A stretch of 64,000 nucleotides of DNA, taken from positions 1,331,637-1,395,636 of the forward strand of contig JANPYM010000014.1 in assembly GCA_025890175.1 (NCBI GenBank), given 5' to 3'. Position 1 is the first letter of the stretch. Each line of letters begins with the position of its first letter. Below, piece by piece: positions 47,079 through 58,817 of the stretch. Origin of the DNA: Ciborinia camelliae (Eukaryota > Ascomycota > Leotiomycetes > Helotiales > Sclerotiniaceae). The notes beneath the pieces were generated by a model. The model was not told the origin of the DNA. It was given only the letters and a program-made list of their open reading frames with translations, and searched no databases. The position numbers were made by a program, and so were the translations under genes.

Positions 47079-47428
47079 ATTATTGAGGTGGGAAGGCGAA
47101 AGGGCGAAAGGGAGAGAGAGAGCGAGAAAGGGTTACCGGTAGAAGGTTTTGTTTTCGATTGGAAGCTTTCTATGGTCCATCCATATGTTTCGTCTGGTAA
47201 CGTTTTTGTTGACTTGACTGGGCTTGGTGGGCTGCAGAGAAGTGTCGGCGTTTAGAAATTCCGTGTGTCGTGAAACTTTAAGGTTACTTCACTCAAATCC
47301 CTAGTACCTACCTACAAAGTACACTTTTGGGACCACAATCATATTTCATTTATTTTGAAGGGAGAACCAATCTCTACCAAGTCAATTTCAAAACACCATC
47401 AGTTTCTTTCCTGTTGGAGTATGCCTAG

Positions 47429-49162
47429 ATGGCAGAAACATATCCTTCAATTGCACAATGTGCAGTTGTAGCTACAGCTTTCAAGATATTATTGTTTCCA
47501 GCATAGTTAGTTCTCTCTATTCTCCCCTCCCCAACAAATGGATCTCCCTTCAGCGTTCAATTGAACTATGATACTAATTGACATCGCAGCAAATCTACAG
47601 ACTTTGAGGTTCATAGAAATTGGCTTGCGATCACAAATAGTTTACCCTTGAATGAATGGTATATCGAAAAGACTTCAGAATGGACTCTCGATTATCCACC
47701 CTTCTTCGCATATTTCGAATTGTTCCTTTCAAAGTTCGCGGAATGGATTGATCCATTGATGTTGAGAGTAAAGGATTTGGAATATGCGAGCTGGCAAACC
47801 ATCTACTTTCAACGCACAAGTGTTATTGCTACAGAGCTGGTTTTGGTCTATGCGCTTCATCTGTAAGTGCTGATGGACCTCTGGTTATTCTGGTACTGAC
47901 ATCATCAAGCTTCGTGAAGACTGCCCCCGCCAATTTAAAACGTCCTTCACAAGCAGCTGCTCTTTCGATTTTACTTTCGCCCGGTTTACTTATTATCGAT
48001 CATATACACTTCCAATATAATGGCTTTATGTACGGTCTCCTCATATTATCTTTAGTTATGGCTAGAAATGAGGGAACCAAGCTAGCAAGTGGTATACTGT
48101 TCGCGATATTACTTTGCCTCAAACACATATACCTCTACCTCGCGCCAGCATATTTCGTATTTTTATTATCTGGTTATTGTCTTGGGCCTAAGTTTGGACC
48201 CAAGCATCCGTTTGATATTAAATTTGGCAATGCGATTAAATTGGGAGTTGGTATTGCTGCAGTATTTGGGGCTGCATTTGGGCCATTCGTATATTTTGGC
48301 CAAATGCCCCAGATTATCAGTAGACTTTTCCCATTCGGAAGAGGTCTTTGTCATGCTTATTGGGCACCAAATGTTTGGGCTTTGTACTCCTTCACTGATC
48401 GAGTGTTAATTTCTGGTCAGTTTTTCTTCGACATATGGTATCTTGGAGCTACTGGACCTCCGGACATCCTGTATCCTCAATCCGTTGACTAACACGTGTA
48501 TAGTTGCTCCTAAATTGGGCCTCTCGGTTGACTCGGCGGCTGTCAATAGTGTGACTCGTGGTCTTGTTGGAAATACTTCCTTCGCCGTATTGCCCGAGAT
48601 CACCAAAGGTATGACTTTCGCTTTGACAGCCATCTTCGATTTCATTCCATTGTTCAAGCTTTACAAAAGTCCCACGTGGGACAACTTCATCGGGGGTGTA
48701 ACACTCTGTGCTTATTCCTCATTTCTTTTCAGTTGGCACGTCCACGAAAAAGCAATTCTTCTGGTCATTATACCGTTTAGCCTTATTGCCCTGAAAGATC
48801 GTCGATTCCTTGGAGCATTTCGACCCTTGGCCGTGGCTGGTCATGTTTCCTTATTTCCTTTGCTTTTTACGGCTGCGGAGTTTCCTATCAAAATCGTGTA
48901 CACCATCTTCTGGCTTGTTTTGTTCCTCCTTGCATTTGACCGCTTGGCACCGGCATCAAAATCAAGAATATTCTTGCTTGATCGATTCAGTACACTCTAT
49001 ATCGCAGTTAGCATACCTTTGATACTGTATTGCTCGCTGTTACATCAAGTTATCTTCGGAAACAAGCTGGAATTTTTGCCATTAATGTTCACTAGCTCAT
49101 ACTCGGCGATTGGAGTTGTGGGAAGCTGGATAGGATTTTTGATAGTATATTTTGAAAGTTAA
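47429..49162 (+). CDS. ALG8: Dolichyl-P-Glc:Glc1Man9GlcNAc2-PP-dolichol alpha-1,3-glucosyltransferase (ALG6/ALG8 family)
   Basis: An ER membrane glucosyltransferase (GT57) that adds the second glucose to the lipid-linked oligosaccharide for N-glycosylation. Four exons, 47429-47505, 47590-47862, 47910-48415 and 48504-49162, give 504 residues. Motifs: a luminal [66 protein letters not shown] [22 protein letters not shown] and [17 protein letters not shown]. At least ten hydrophobic segments are present. ALG6 and ALG8 are close relatives; the HIHFQYNG and [13 protein letters not shown] wording points to ALG8. The reading starts at the second of two nearby ATGs, since the first (47421) soon meets a stop. 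Introns of 84, 47 and 88 bases are well supported. Confidence 0.93.
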
Positions 49163-51312
49163 GGATTGGTCAATGATACCCATTTTGTTTCAGGAGTCCT
49201 GTTGTAATTCAACACTTCGTTAATGGTGTGGCAAGCTTTGTAGAATGATATTTGTTGGCGTAATTCTAGATGGCCAATATTGAACAGCGTTTCCATAACT
49301 GCGCAAGCGAATTTTAAGGGCGAGATTCGTTCTATACAACTTTTCCAACTAGATGCAATGAATGTATAGATTTCAAGCCGGAAGTTGACTAGAGAAGGAA
49401 GGATGATCTTCCATGGGGATATTAGGGTAGGGGTGGGCATATATGGGGTATTCACCAAACTAATCGAGTACAAATTTAGGGGGGTACGTAGATGATGAAT
49501 TCACTACTACGAGCTATTGGGTGGCGATCAGAATACCGGTATTGTATTTCAGATTGGTCGCTGTGGCGGTCTGAGTACAAGTGGGGTTGGCAATGCTAAT
49601 AAAGTCGATGGGATTTGGACTCAAATTTGTACTAACAGTCATCGAGGGGATTTGAAGCGTGGACAAGAAGGAAGCGAAACTAAACGATTCGCAAAAGACT
49701 TGTAAATGAAGAAATTAACTACTGTATTTGTTGTATTTGTGGCCTTGATCGAGTTTTTGTAATGGTGATGATGTCCATGTATAACCTCGTCCAAGGGAGG
49801 AGAAAGCGGGGAGATAAGAGGCAGTCCCCTTTAAGGAGAGTAGTAGTTAGTCCACGTCGAGCGTCGATATACACGTCTCAAAAAGCAATATGCAGGGGGT
49901 ATTGCCCCCCTATTTATATAAATGGGGAGATGTTGAAGGTTTTATAAGAAATTATCGTGAAGTTCAATTATTTCATCCCATCTTGGTGGTAATGTGAGAA
50001 TTATCCCAACCTTGCTTCCTCAGGGCATTTGGTAGGCTGGTAGGGCCTTTGCAGGACAAAGCTCGGGAGTTGAGGTTGGGTTGGTCCAAAAGAATCGCCT
50101 GGCTTAGCGGGAACGCTAAACCCCTTTTGTCGATTGACAACGATGGCATCCGCCCGGATTTTCTTCTGCAAAAGTTTTGTGTTGTGAGACTTGGATTAAT
50201 GTAGAATGAATGATCATTCATGAATTGATTTTCCAAGTGATATCGTCAACGACAACATCATTCCGAATCACTTCCCTCAAGAAGGAATCCTGTATTCCAT
50301 TTTACCCTTCGACTTTTAATTCATCACCCCTGAATCTTGAGAGAATCTCCCATACCGTACCAACAAACGACTATTCACCACATAACACACCCATACGGTT
50401 CCAAATAGTAAATGTTACCTTTCAAGACTGATAGAAGATGCATAACAAAGAAGAATAAATGCATCCGAGCACCGTTTGAACCCTTCCCGAGTCCTTGGCA
50501 CTTTGGACTGGATTCGAGGAGCATTTGGTGAGATTCAGCTATTAGTTTTAGATATTTTCCCAAAATCATATATGTAAGGTTACTTGATCAAATTCCAAGA
50601 TAAAGTGGCCAAAATACATTCATATCGTAGAGCTCATCTCTGGCTACATATTGAGCATAAGAACGTGGTTTCATTCCCAAATTTTGAAGTTTTTATATCA
50701 ATTATTAAAAAGGTATACGGTTATGGGTCGCAAGTTCTCGAATCGGTCTCCGCTCTCACTAGCCCGCATCCTTGTCACACGCACGCTACGCTACCCTACG
50801 CTACGCTACCAGACCATACGCTAACACATCCTCCCGACCTTTTCTTATTATGTTCCCTTCTTCTTTTCCCCAACCCACTTCTCCTTCCTCCTCTTAACTC
50901 TTACAACGCGTAAATGATCAACAACTTTCATCAACCAACAACTCATCATATCTATTCTATGAGTGGATAGGATTTCTTCAACACGTACCGAGACCCCTGG
51001 ACGCGTCAAGAGCTATATCTGTAAGTTTAGAGATTGATATCCCTCCACCAAATACTACCCAAGCCCAAGCCGTGGAAGCCGTGGAAGGGAAAGGGTAATC
51101 ACCACCACTCCCTAGTCTTCTTACAACCCTCTATCCCACATCATGGTGAGATCAATTCACCACCCCTCTTTTGAGGAGTTTTGACCCTCATATAAGTCTG
51201 GCGCAAAGCATATTTCTTGCTCTAAGGAGGGGTATATCAGAAACTAACATTCTTTCTCCCCTCTAGGATCTTCTGCATGGTCACGGCTCTTTGACCACAA
51301 CTCACTCTCACA
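49163..51312. other. Intergenic region, nothing recognised
   Basis: Open frames exist but none has coding character or a known domain. It holds a CTACGCTACGCTAC tandem at about 50786-50815 and a pyrimidine-rich stretch (50820-50895), which are probably promoter DNA of ITC1; a repeated AAGCCGTGGAAG pair sits at 51067-51088. Confidence 0.4.
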
Positions 51313-54300
51313 ATGGTAAGTTAGCTCTTGTAGTCTACTCTCGACTGAGGAACATAACTAAACTCTTTAGGTTCTCTTCAAAAGGAAGCCGGTACAATAT
51401 GTATCGTCGCCTGATATTGAGAATGACGATACAGAGGTATATAGACTTACTCGATTCGCCTAAAAGGGCTACCGCCACACTACAAGTGACTAACAACAGT
51501 CGTAGGTCTGGTTAATTCCTTCCACTGGCGAGTGGTTCTTAGACTATGAGCAATATTTAGCTCGGTGAGTTTTATTTACTTACCCCTCATCCTTGACCCC
51601 TAGTAGGACGTGCTAACGGGAACAGAATGGATTTCTACAAGCAGGTTCGAAACTTTCTCAACAACAGCTAGCTCGATATATATACTAACCAACTCTAGCG
51701 CCGATTCATTTGCCAAATCTCAGGTCATTCTGGCTTGTCATTTTTCGAGGCACTTAAGAGCGAGGTATGAGAAATTTACGAATCGCATTAGGCAAATGAG
51801 CGAGGAGGCTGACTTATTACATAGCTGGCAGGCGCACGAGAAGTCGAAGAGGCATTTCCGAACGCTTTGAAAGGGCCAATCCTAAGACGTGTGCAATTCC
51901 AAACCATTTCTCGAATCGATACCTTGGTGGACCTTATTTTCGAAGAGTTCAGATCCGATTATTATCCCGGCGAGGTTGTCACAGTTCATGTAGTTACAGG
52001 CGACCGACTTAATGGTACCGTGAGGGAAAAGACGCGTTTCGGAAGCAAAGTTTTGCCAGATGGCACACTAAGCCCACCCTTCTCGAGATACTTTGTTAGT
52101 TTGGATGGTCGACCAAATGAGGAGGCGGTGGTGGACGACGCTCATATTACTCGTGATCGCAAGATATTCACAAAGCAAGTTCTGCGATCTTTTATCAAGA
52201 AAACTGTTACGAGAGATGCATGGACTGGTGCACCTTGGTTGGTGAAGCACGATGTGGCGGCCATTTATAACATCGATATTAGAGTTCCTCCACATCTTCG
52301 ACAAGAGAATAAAGCTGCGGAAAGAAAACAAAACCAATCTCAGAAGAAGACTGGGGGAACTGATTTTGATGGTATGGTTGGTAGCTTCCACGGAGGAAAT
52401 GGACCACAAGCTAGACTCCCGGAGTTGAAGCCAGCACCCAAGAGCCATAAGAGCAAGCAGCAGCAGTCCCAACTGGCAAAGAGTAAGCAGCAGCCATCTT
52501 TAGACCCTGCTCCTTTGAATTTTATCCCTACACATTTCCCTCCCCCTCCCCATCCCCATCCCCATTTTCAACCCCACTTTCAACCCCCTCCTCACATCCC
52601 ATTCATTCCCCATCCCCATGGTCCTCCCTTCATTTCTCACACTTTTCAAGCCAATGGGCCACCACAACAAGTGGGACCTCACTTTCAAAACTTTCACAAC
52701 TCTTCCTTTGCATTTGCGCCTCTCGCGTCCCTTCCACCGGCTCCTCCTCCACCACCCCCTATCAAATACCCAATTGAGGATTTGGAAGTGGCTCCCAGAG
52801 TTGATGGACCGAAACGACCCGATATTAAATACTTTTCGCAAGATAATCCAATGGTCTTTGGAAAATCAAGCGCCGAGGGTAATGGCATTCACATGTCATC
52901 TATTGGTCAATTACTGGAAACGTGGGACACTTTAAATGTTTATTGCCAAATCTTCAAGTTGGACTCGTTCACCTTTGACGATTTCGTGGAAGCTTTACAA
53001 TTTACATCCGAAGATGTAGATTGCGAGTTATTCGTCGAGATACATTGCGCTGTTCTGAAGATTCTAGTAGATCCGGAAGTCGATGATGGAAAACTTCAAG
53101 CTCAACTCCCGGAACTGGAAGAGTCAGATGACGAAGAAGACTCTTCTAATGAGGCCAGCGTCATGCCAACACCTACACCCGAACCAGAACCGAAACCTAG
53201 AGGACGCGCTACCAGAAGTAGTTTAGCAAAAGCCGAGGCAGAAGCGTTGCAGAAGGCAGCTGAACAACCTCCCGAGGAACCAGCTGGACCGATAAACACT
53301 CATCGCGCCGCCGAGATGGAAGAGAGCATCGAATGGATTGAAAAATTAACAAAGCGTGACTTCAAGAATGGTGGCTGGGAGGCTATCATGGTCGGCCTAT
53401 TACATCAACTTTCGAAAGATGAGAGGCATTTTGCCGCTTGTGAAGAACTTCTTGTTCAACTCGCTCCTCTCGACTTGGAGCCAACACAAGAGACTACTCG
53501 TCAACAGTATGCTAAGCTTGACGTCAACCTTCGCATCAAGGCCCTCCAAATTATTTGCATGCTTACTGCAGAAACTAAAGCCATTCGTGGCTACATGGAA
53601 GAGAGTAGTGAGCACATGACGATGCTTCGAAAAGAAAAGATACAGTTCCAACGTACTAAAAAGGATGCGTTAGTATTTCGATCCCTTTTTTTCAAAAAAT
53701 TACTAACTGAATTAGTCATGATGCCATTAAAAAACTTAACGAAACGCGCAAAGCACTTGAACCACCACCGGAGCCGAGCCCTGCACCGGCTGCAGAGAAG
53801 ACTCCAGAGAAGGTTGCAGAGAAGGAAGCTTCAGCTAGTGTTGAGAGAGATGTGACTATGCATGACATCGAGGAAGAGATACAAGATTCTCATGGTGATG
53901 AAATTATGGACTCAGACGTAGAGGCTCTTCCAACCCGATCATTACGTCGTGGACTTGATCGAGCAGCAGAGCGAAAACGCAAGCGTGAAGCTGAACAGGA
54001 GAAGAAAGCCAAAGCAGAGGCCGAACCCAAGGTTCCCAAGCAATCTAAGGCACTCACAAAGGTCATCAAAGACATCCAAAAATTGCAAGATAAGATCAAG
54101 GAATGCGAGGAGGAAATTGCTATTCTCGATAATGACCTTCGAGAGGCCGATTGCCCTCGTACTCGTGTACTTGGCAAGGATCGATTTTGGAATCGCTATT
54201 ATTGGTTTGAGCGCAATGGTATGCCGTATGGTGGTCTTCCCACAAGCTCTACAGCTGATGCTGGATATGCCAACGGCTGTATCTGGATTCAAGGACCAGA

Positions 54301-54841
54301 TGATCTTGAGCGTGAAGGTTATATCGAAATGCGACCGGAATGGCAAGATGAATATCGATTCAAGTTTAACATGACCGTACCGGAACGAAAGGTTATGGAA
54401 GAAGGAAATACTCACGTGTTCAATGCTCATCAATGGGGTTACTATGATGAGCCTGAGTCACTTGATGGTCTACTCAACTGGCTTGATGCCCGTGGCAACA
54501 ATGAGTTGAAGCTCCGAAAAGAACTACAACTTTACAAGGAAAAGATCGTTACCCATATGGAAAAACGCAAGGAATATCTCAATCCAAGCGATGAAAAGAG
54601 TGTTGATTCAAGCCACAAACGGATGTCGACTCGTGGAAAACAACAACCTCATGTTGATCATACAGCTCATCGATGTTTGTCTTGGCGTAACAATACGGCG
54701 ATCAAGGAAATAGGTCATTTACATGCGGATCAACCAAGAAACCGTAAACCAGCTAAGAAGGCGGCACCTATTTTACCACCGGCGATTGAGGAAGAGAGAC
54801 AAACTAGAAGCGAGGCGGCGAAGAAACAGAGGAAACGTTAA
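51313..54841 (+). CDS. ITC1: ITC1-like subunit of the ISW2 chromatin remodelling complex (WAC-DDT-WHIM)
   Basis: Non-catalytic partner of the ISWI ATPase; relatives (Itc1, Acf1/BAZ1) help position nucleosomes. Seven coding exons: 51313-51315 (ATG alone), 51371-51436, 51506-51564, 51626-51644, 51699-51764, 51825-53668 and 53716-54841, giving 1060 residues in frame. The N-terminus has the WAC domain: VLFKRKPVQYV, VWLIPSTGEWFLDYEQYLARM, RRFICQISGHSGLSFFEAL. A His/Pro-rich linker (HPHPHFQPHFQPPPH) lies near 280-310. A DDT domain begins about 395 (MSSIGQLLETWDTLNVYC). WHIM-like blocks follow: MEESIEWIEKLTKRDFKNGGW, TRVLGKDRFWNRYYWFE, GCIWIQGP and EWGYYDEPE-like QWGYYDEPESLDGLLNWLDARG. The C-terminus is basic. 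Splicing the N-terminus needs four small exons. Confidence 0.9.
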
Positions 54842-55571
54842 GAATCTAAACTTTACAATCTTCATGATTGTGTTTAGCGAAGAATTCTTTTTGTGGGAAA
54901 TATACGTTTAGGTGTTGACGGCTATCTCATATTTTTGCTAAAGTCTTGAGCCAAGGCTGGAGTTGGTTTCCATTGAAAGTGTTCTTTTTTTAGCAGGAGT
55001 TTTTGGGTTTGGCTTCAAAGACGAAGAGATCTTTGAAGTTGGTGGATTAGTGGAATAAAAAACATTGGGCGTGCGAGCGTGCGTGCATATATGGTCGTTT
55101 ACATTACAAAATGGTTTGGTAGTTGGTTGGTTGTATTTAGATGGATGGACGGAAGGGAGGAAAACTTCACGGAAAGAAAACATTGCTTGCGGTTTATTTG
55201 GATGGGATGGGATTGATTGATTGATTGGCATGGGATTTTGGGAGGAAAGGGGGGGGATTACATTGTTGTATTGATGAAGCTGAAGCTGAAGATGAAGATG
55301 GAGATGGAGATGGGGATGGGGATGGAGAGATATTGAAAGAGGAGTGGTGTATTTGTATGGGGTATGCATAGGTATGGATAGGATTGGTTGAGCAATGAGT
55401 AAGTGATAGATACTCTACTATACTAGTTAGTACCTACATACCTACCTACCTACCTAGGTCGCAAGCATGGCATTGTTGGTATGGTATATGGTATGGTTCG
55501 GCCTGGCATCAATGAAAATGAATCGAATATCTACTTACCCTTTTTTTTGTATATGAAATAAAACAAACAAT

Positions 55572-55830
55572 TACCTATCTACCTACCTATCTATCTACCT
55601 ACCTATCTATCTACCTACCTATCTATCTACCTACCTATCTATCTACCTATCTATCTATCTACCTACCTATCTATCTACCTACCTATCTATCTACCTACCT
55701 ATCTATCTACCTACCTATCTATCTACCTACCTATCTATCTACCTACCTATCTATCTACCTACCTATCTATCTACCTACCTATCTATCTACCTACCTATCT
55801 ATCTACCTACCTATCCACCTACCTAACTAT
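55572..55830. repeat. 16-base minisatellite (ACCTACCTATCTATCT)n
   Basis: About 15 copies of a 16-base unit, with one shortened variant near 55634-55660. The plus strand has no G for over 250 bases. Confidence 0.93.
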
Positions 55831-56305
55831 CTATATAGTTACTCGTGACAAAAATACCGTTACAGTCATGGACCGTGCGTCTGCGTCTGCGTCTGCGTCA
55901 CTTTTACTTAAATACTCCTGTTACTAGATAGGTAGGTAGGTAGGTAGGTACAGATTAGATTAGATTATACATAGATACTATACAATCCATATGAATATTG
56001 TGAAGGTTATGGTTAGTGTTGTGGTTGGTAATATAATATGATTGGGTTATCTATATTAGGTATTTAGTTATTTACTTACTTATTAGGTACCTAGGTAGGT
56101 ATCTCTAGCGATGGTTTCTTTAGATGGGATGGGATGGGATGAGGAGTTGAGGAGTTGAGGAGTTGAGTAGGTAGGTAGGTTCTACGTATGTATATATCTA
56201 TTTATTACTACTACTAGGTACGAGCAGTAGGTACCTAGGTAGGTAGGTAGGTAGGTAGTTAGTTGGTCGCTAATAACATACCCTTAAGTAATACCTACCT
56301 AGCTA

Positions 56306-56390
56306 GTAAGTAATAGCTAATAAGTAATAGCTAATAAGTAATAGCTAATAAGTAATAGCTAATAAGTAATAGCTAATAAGTAATAGCTAA
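56306..56390. repeat. 14-base tandem repeat (TAATAGCTAATAAG)n
   Basis: Six head-to-tail copies of a 14-base unit, the last one partial. Each unit contains AGCT. Confidence 0.9.
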
Positions 56391-56676
56391 CAGCTAAAAT
56401 GTGAGATGAGGAGTAACATAGATAACGCAAAGTACCTATCAATCTCTCATCTCATCTCATCTCATGTCACGTAGACCGTCCCGACCGACTGATGACTGAC
56501 GTCTCGCCAAGCATACCGTCTCATCCCATATCATTACCGCTGCAGTTCTTTCATCTCATCTCATAAAAATCCCCATCGCTAGCGCTAGCGCCCAGCTCAC
56601 GCTCACGTTCCCGCTCCCGCACCAATATAACCCACGCATTAAACCATGCTACCACCCAGACATCGCAGGAATTTAT

Positions 56677-58817
56677 TTATTTTCCCCTCGCCACCATGGG
56701 TAAGGACGACATGTGAACATCCTTATCCTTACCCTTACCCTTATCCATCAGCATGGCGGCCGAGGAACCCTCACCCTTACCCTCACCCGACGCCGACGGC
56801 TTCAAATCCGCGCGTAAAAATCTGCCCGGGACACCCCTCGCAGCCACCGCATTATTCCCGACGTACGCGCCGAGCAATGGGCTCCAGCGATACTCGCCCC
56901 TCTTGAGTTTCTGGATTTCCTTGTAGGCGTAAGAATTGACGTACGGGAGCCCGGTTTTGGGGTCGCGGAATTTGGCTGGGTAGTGTGTGATGGCGCAGAG
57001 GGGGTGCGATTTGGAGGAGGGGGTTTTGCTTTTATCTGGGAGGGGGGTGAGTAAAGAGTGGGAAACCTTCGGTTGGGGAGGGGAGGGGAGAGGAAGGGAT
57101 GAATGTGATGTGAATGTGACTTACGGGGTGCTTTGGGGAATGTTTGATTAAATAGAATCCGAGTCTGTACATCTTTACTTTTAATTTCGTCCTCGTTAAA
57201 ATTTGTCAATATGAGACAATTCCTTAATGCGTATTCGGTGACGGGTGGTTGCGGAGGTTGAGGGAGAGGTAGAGGAGGAGCAGAAGAGTAAGGAGAGTAA
57301 TGCTGCGAAGGAGCGAAAGAAAAGGGTGTTGTTTGTGAGGGCATTAGGCGAGGGTAATTTGTATTCGGAGGTTGGAAACCGGGCAGAGGTTTAGAACCAT
57401 CGAGGGATGGGGGTTGGAGGAAGAATGGGGGAACGGCGTTCGGAGCTTGGAGGGGTATAAATGGAACGGCGTGGTTGTGAGATTGTGGAAGTTGGAGGGG
57501 TCCGTTGACGTGAGGGACGGCACCGGTAGTTTGTTGGGGTGGTTGAAGACCACTTATATTTGGAACAGCTCCGGATGTTTGATTGGGAGGTTGAAGGATG
57601 CTAGTAGGAGGTGGAATAGTTGGTGGTTGTGGAGGTTTGAGAATACTACTAGGTTGTGATTCTGGATGAGGAGGATGTGGAGTGCCATTAGAAATTGTAG
57701 ATATCGATTCCTGCTTTGACGAAATTCCATCTTTATTCGTATCGCCATTAGTTACTCCCGAGGCACTTCCAGAAGTCTGGTCCTTTCCATCACCAATTGG
57801 CGCATCAGCCATAGCTGATCCTGGAGTAGAAACTCCCTTTGGAGCAGGTGATCCTGTAGGTCCAGCTTCATTCTCATCCTCCATTTCTCCAGCCTTTTTC
57901 TTCTTCGACTTCTCTTTGGGTTCATCCGGCTTGAGCTTCTTTGACCCAATTGCAAATAACTTCCCTCCAATGTATATCGCACGTCCACTCCACCAGGTAA
58001 TAACGGGCCCTTCAATTTTTCTATTTTGCAATGCCGCCAATTTCAACCTCTGTTCTTCTTCCCTTTGTTGTTCTGCCTCTTCCCATCTACTTAAACTCTT
58101 GGAATTACTCTCCTCTACCCTTGCAGCTTCTGCCAATCTATCTTCCTGAGTCATGGCTGGTTTCCTTGCAGCTTCCTTTGCTGCTGCAGCTTTCTCCATA
58201 TTTTCCAATTGTCTTAACCTCTTCTTCTCCCTATCTATCATTTGCGCATGTAATTGTTCTTTGCTCTTCTTCGTAGTGCCACGAGCCGATGCTCGAGTTG
58301 GCGCATCTTCTGGAGTTGGAATCCATGAAGCGCGTTCGGACTTTTTCTTTGGTCTCGGAGTAGGTTTTGAAGGAATCGTAGGATCGATCTTGACTCTCTT
58401 TTTGAATATCTTTGGCATGCCATCATTCATTTTGCGCTTCTTGGCCAACCGTTCTGCCTTTTCCTTTCGCTGCAACTCTTTCTCCCCTTCGAGGTCATCT
58501 GCGCCAGCCGCAGGTCCTTGGTCATCATCGTCATCGGAAGAATCCATTTGTACATCAGAGTCGGCATCCACATCCACGAATCCATGATCTTCTTCATTTT
58601 CATCTTCTGCGAATAGAAGTTCTAATTCATCATCTGGTTCTTCTTGTTGAAGCAAAGCATTTAATCGATTTCCAGCCGTCGAACGTTTTTTTCGCGATGT
58701 GACCATCCACTCAACTTCTTCTACCCCGCCATTTTGCTCACTGTCAGTACCACTGTCGTCATCGGAGGAATTCTCCTCAGTTCGCATTGGGGTATCTTCA
58801 TCCATATCGTCGGCCAT
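56677..58817 (-). CDS. VPS72: YL1/Vps72 family subunit of the SWR1 chromatin remodelling complex
   Basis: A nuclear histone H2A.Z-binding subunit of the SWR1 complex. Two exons, 58817-57125 and 57035-56677, give 683 residues. The acidic N-terminus (DEDTPMRTEENSSDDDSGTDS; EEDHGFVDVDADSDVQ) and a basic helix (STAGNRLNALLQQEEPDDELELLFAEDE) match the H2A.Z-binding YL1 N-terminal domain; WIPTPEDAPTRASARGTTKKS follows. A long Lys/Glu/Ala coiled coil is followed by a Pro/Gln-rich linker with near repeats of QPPQ.TGAVP. The YL1 C-terminal domain is split by the intron: LILTNFNEDEIKSKDVQTRILFNQTFPKAP, then SHPLCAITHYPAKFRDPKTGLPY and YKEIQKLKRGEYRW. The start could also be the ATG at 58883, but the family-like MADDMDED begins at 58817. 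The closing residues are Gly/Lys-rich. Confidence 0.92.

Larger units (their letters stand above)
54842..56676. repeat. Intergenic block rich in minisatellites
   Basis: No gene was recognised. Besides the two arrays listed separately there are AAGCTGAAGATGAAGATGGAGATGG (55278-55325), GCGTCTGCGTCTGCGTC (55880-55898), GATGGGATGGGATG with GAGGAGTTGAGGAGTTG (56125-56165), and TAGGTACCTAGGTAGGTAGG (56228-56256). Confidence 0.7.
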
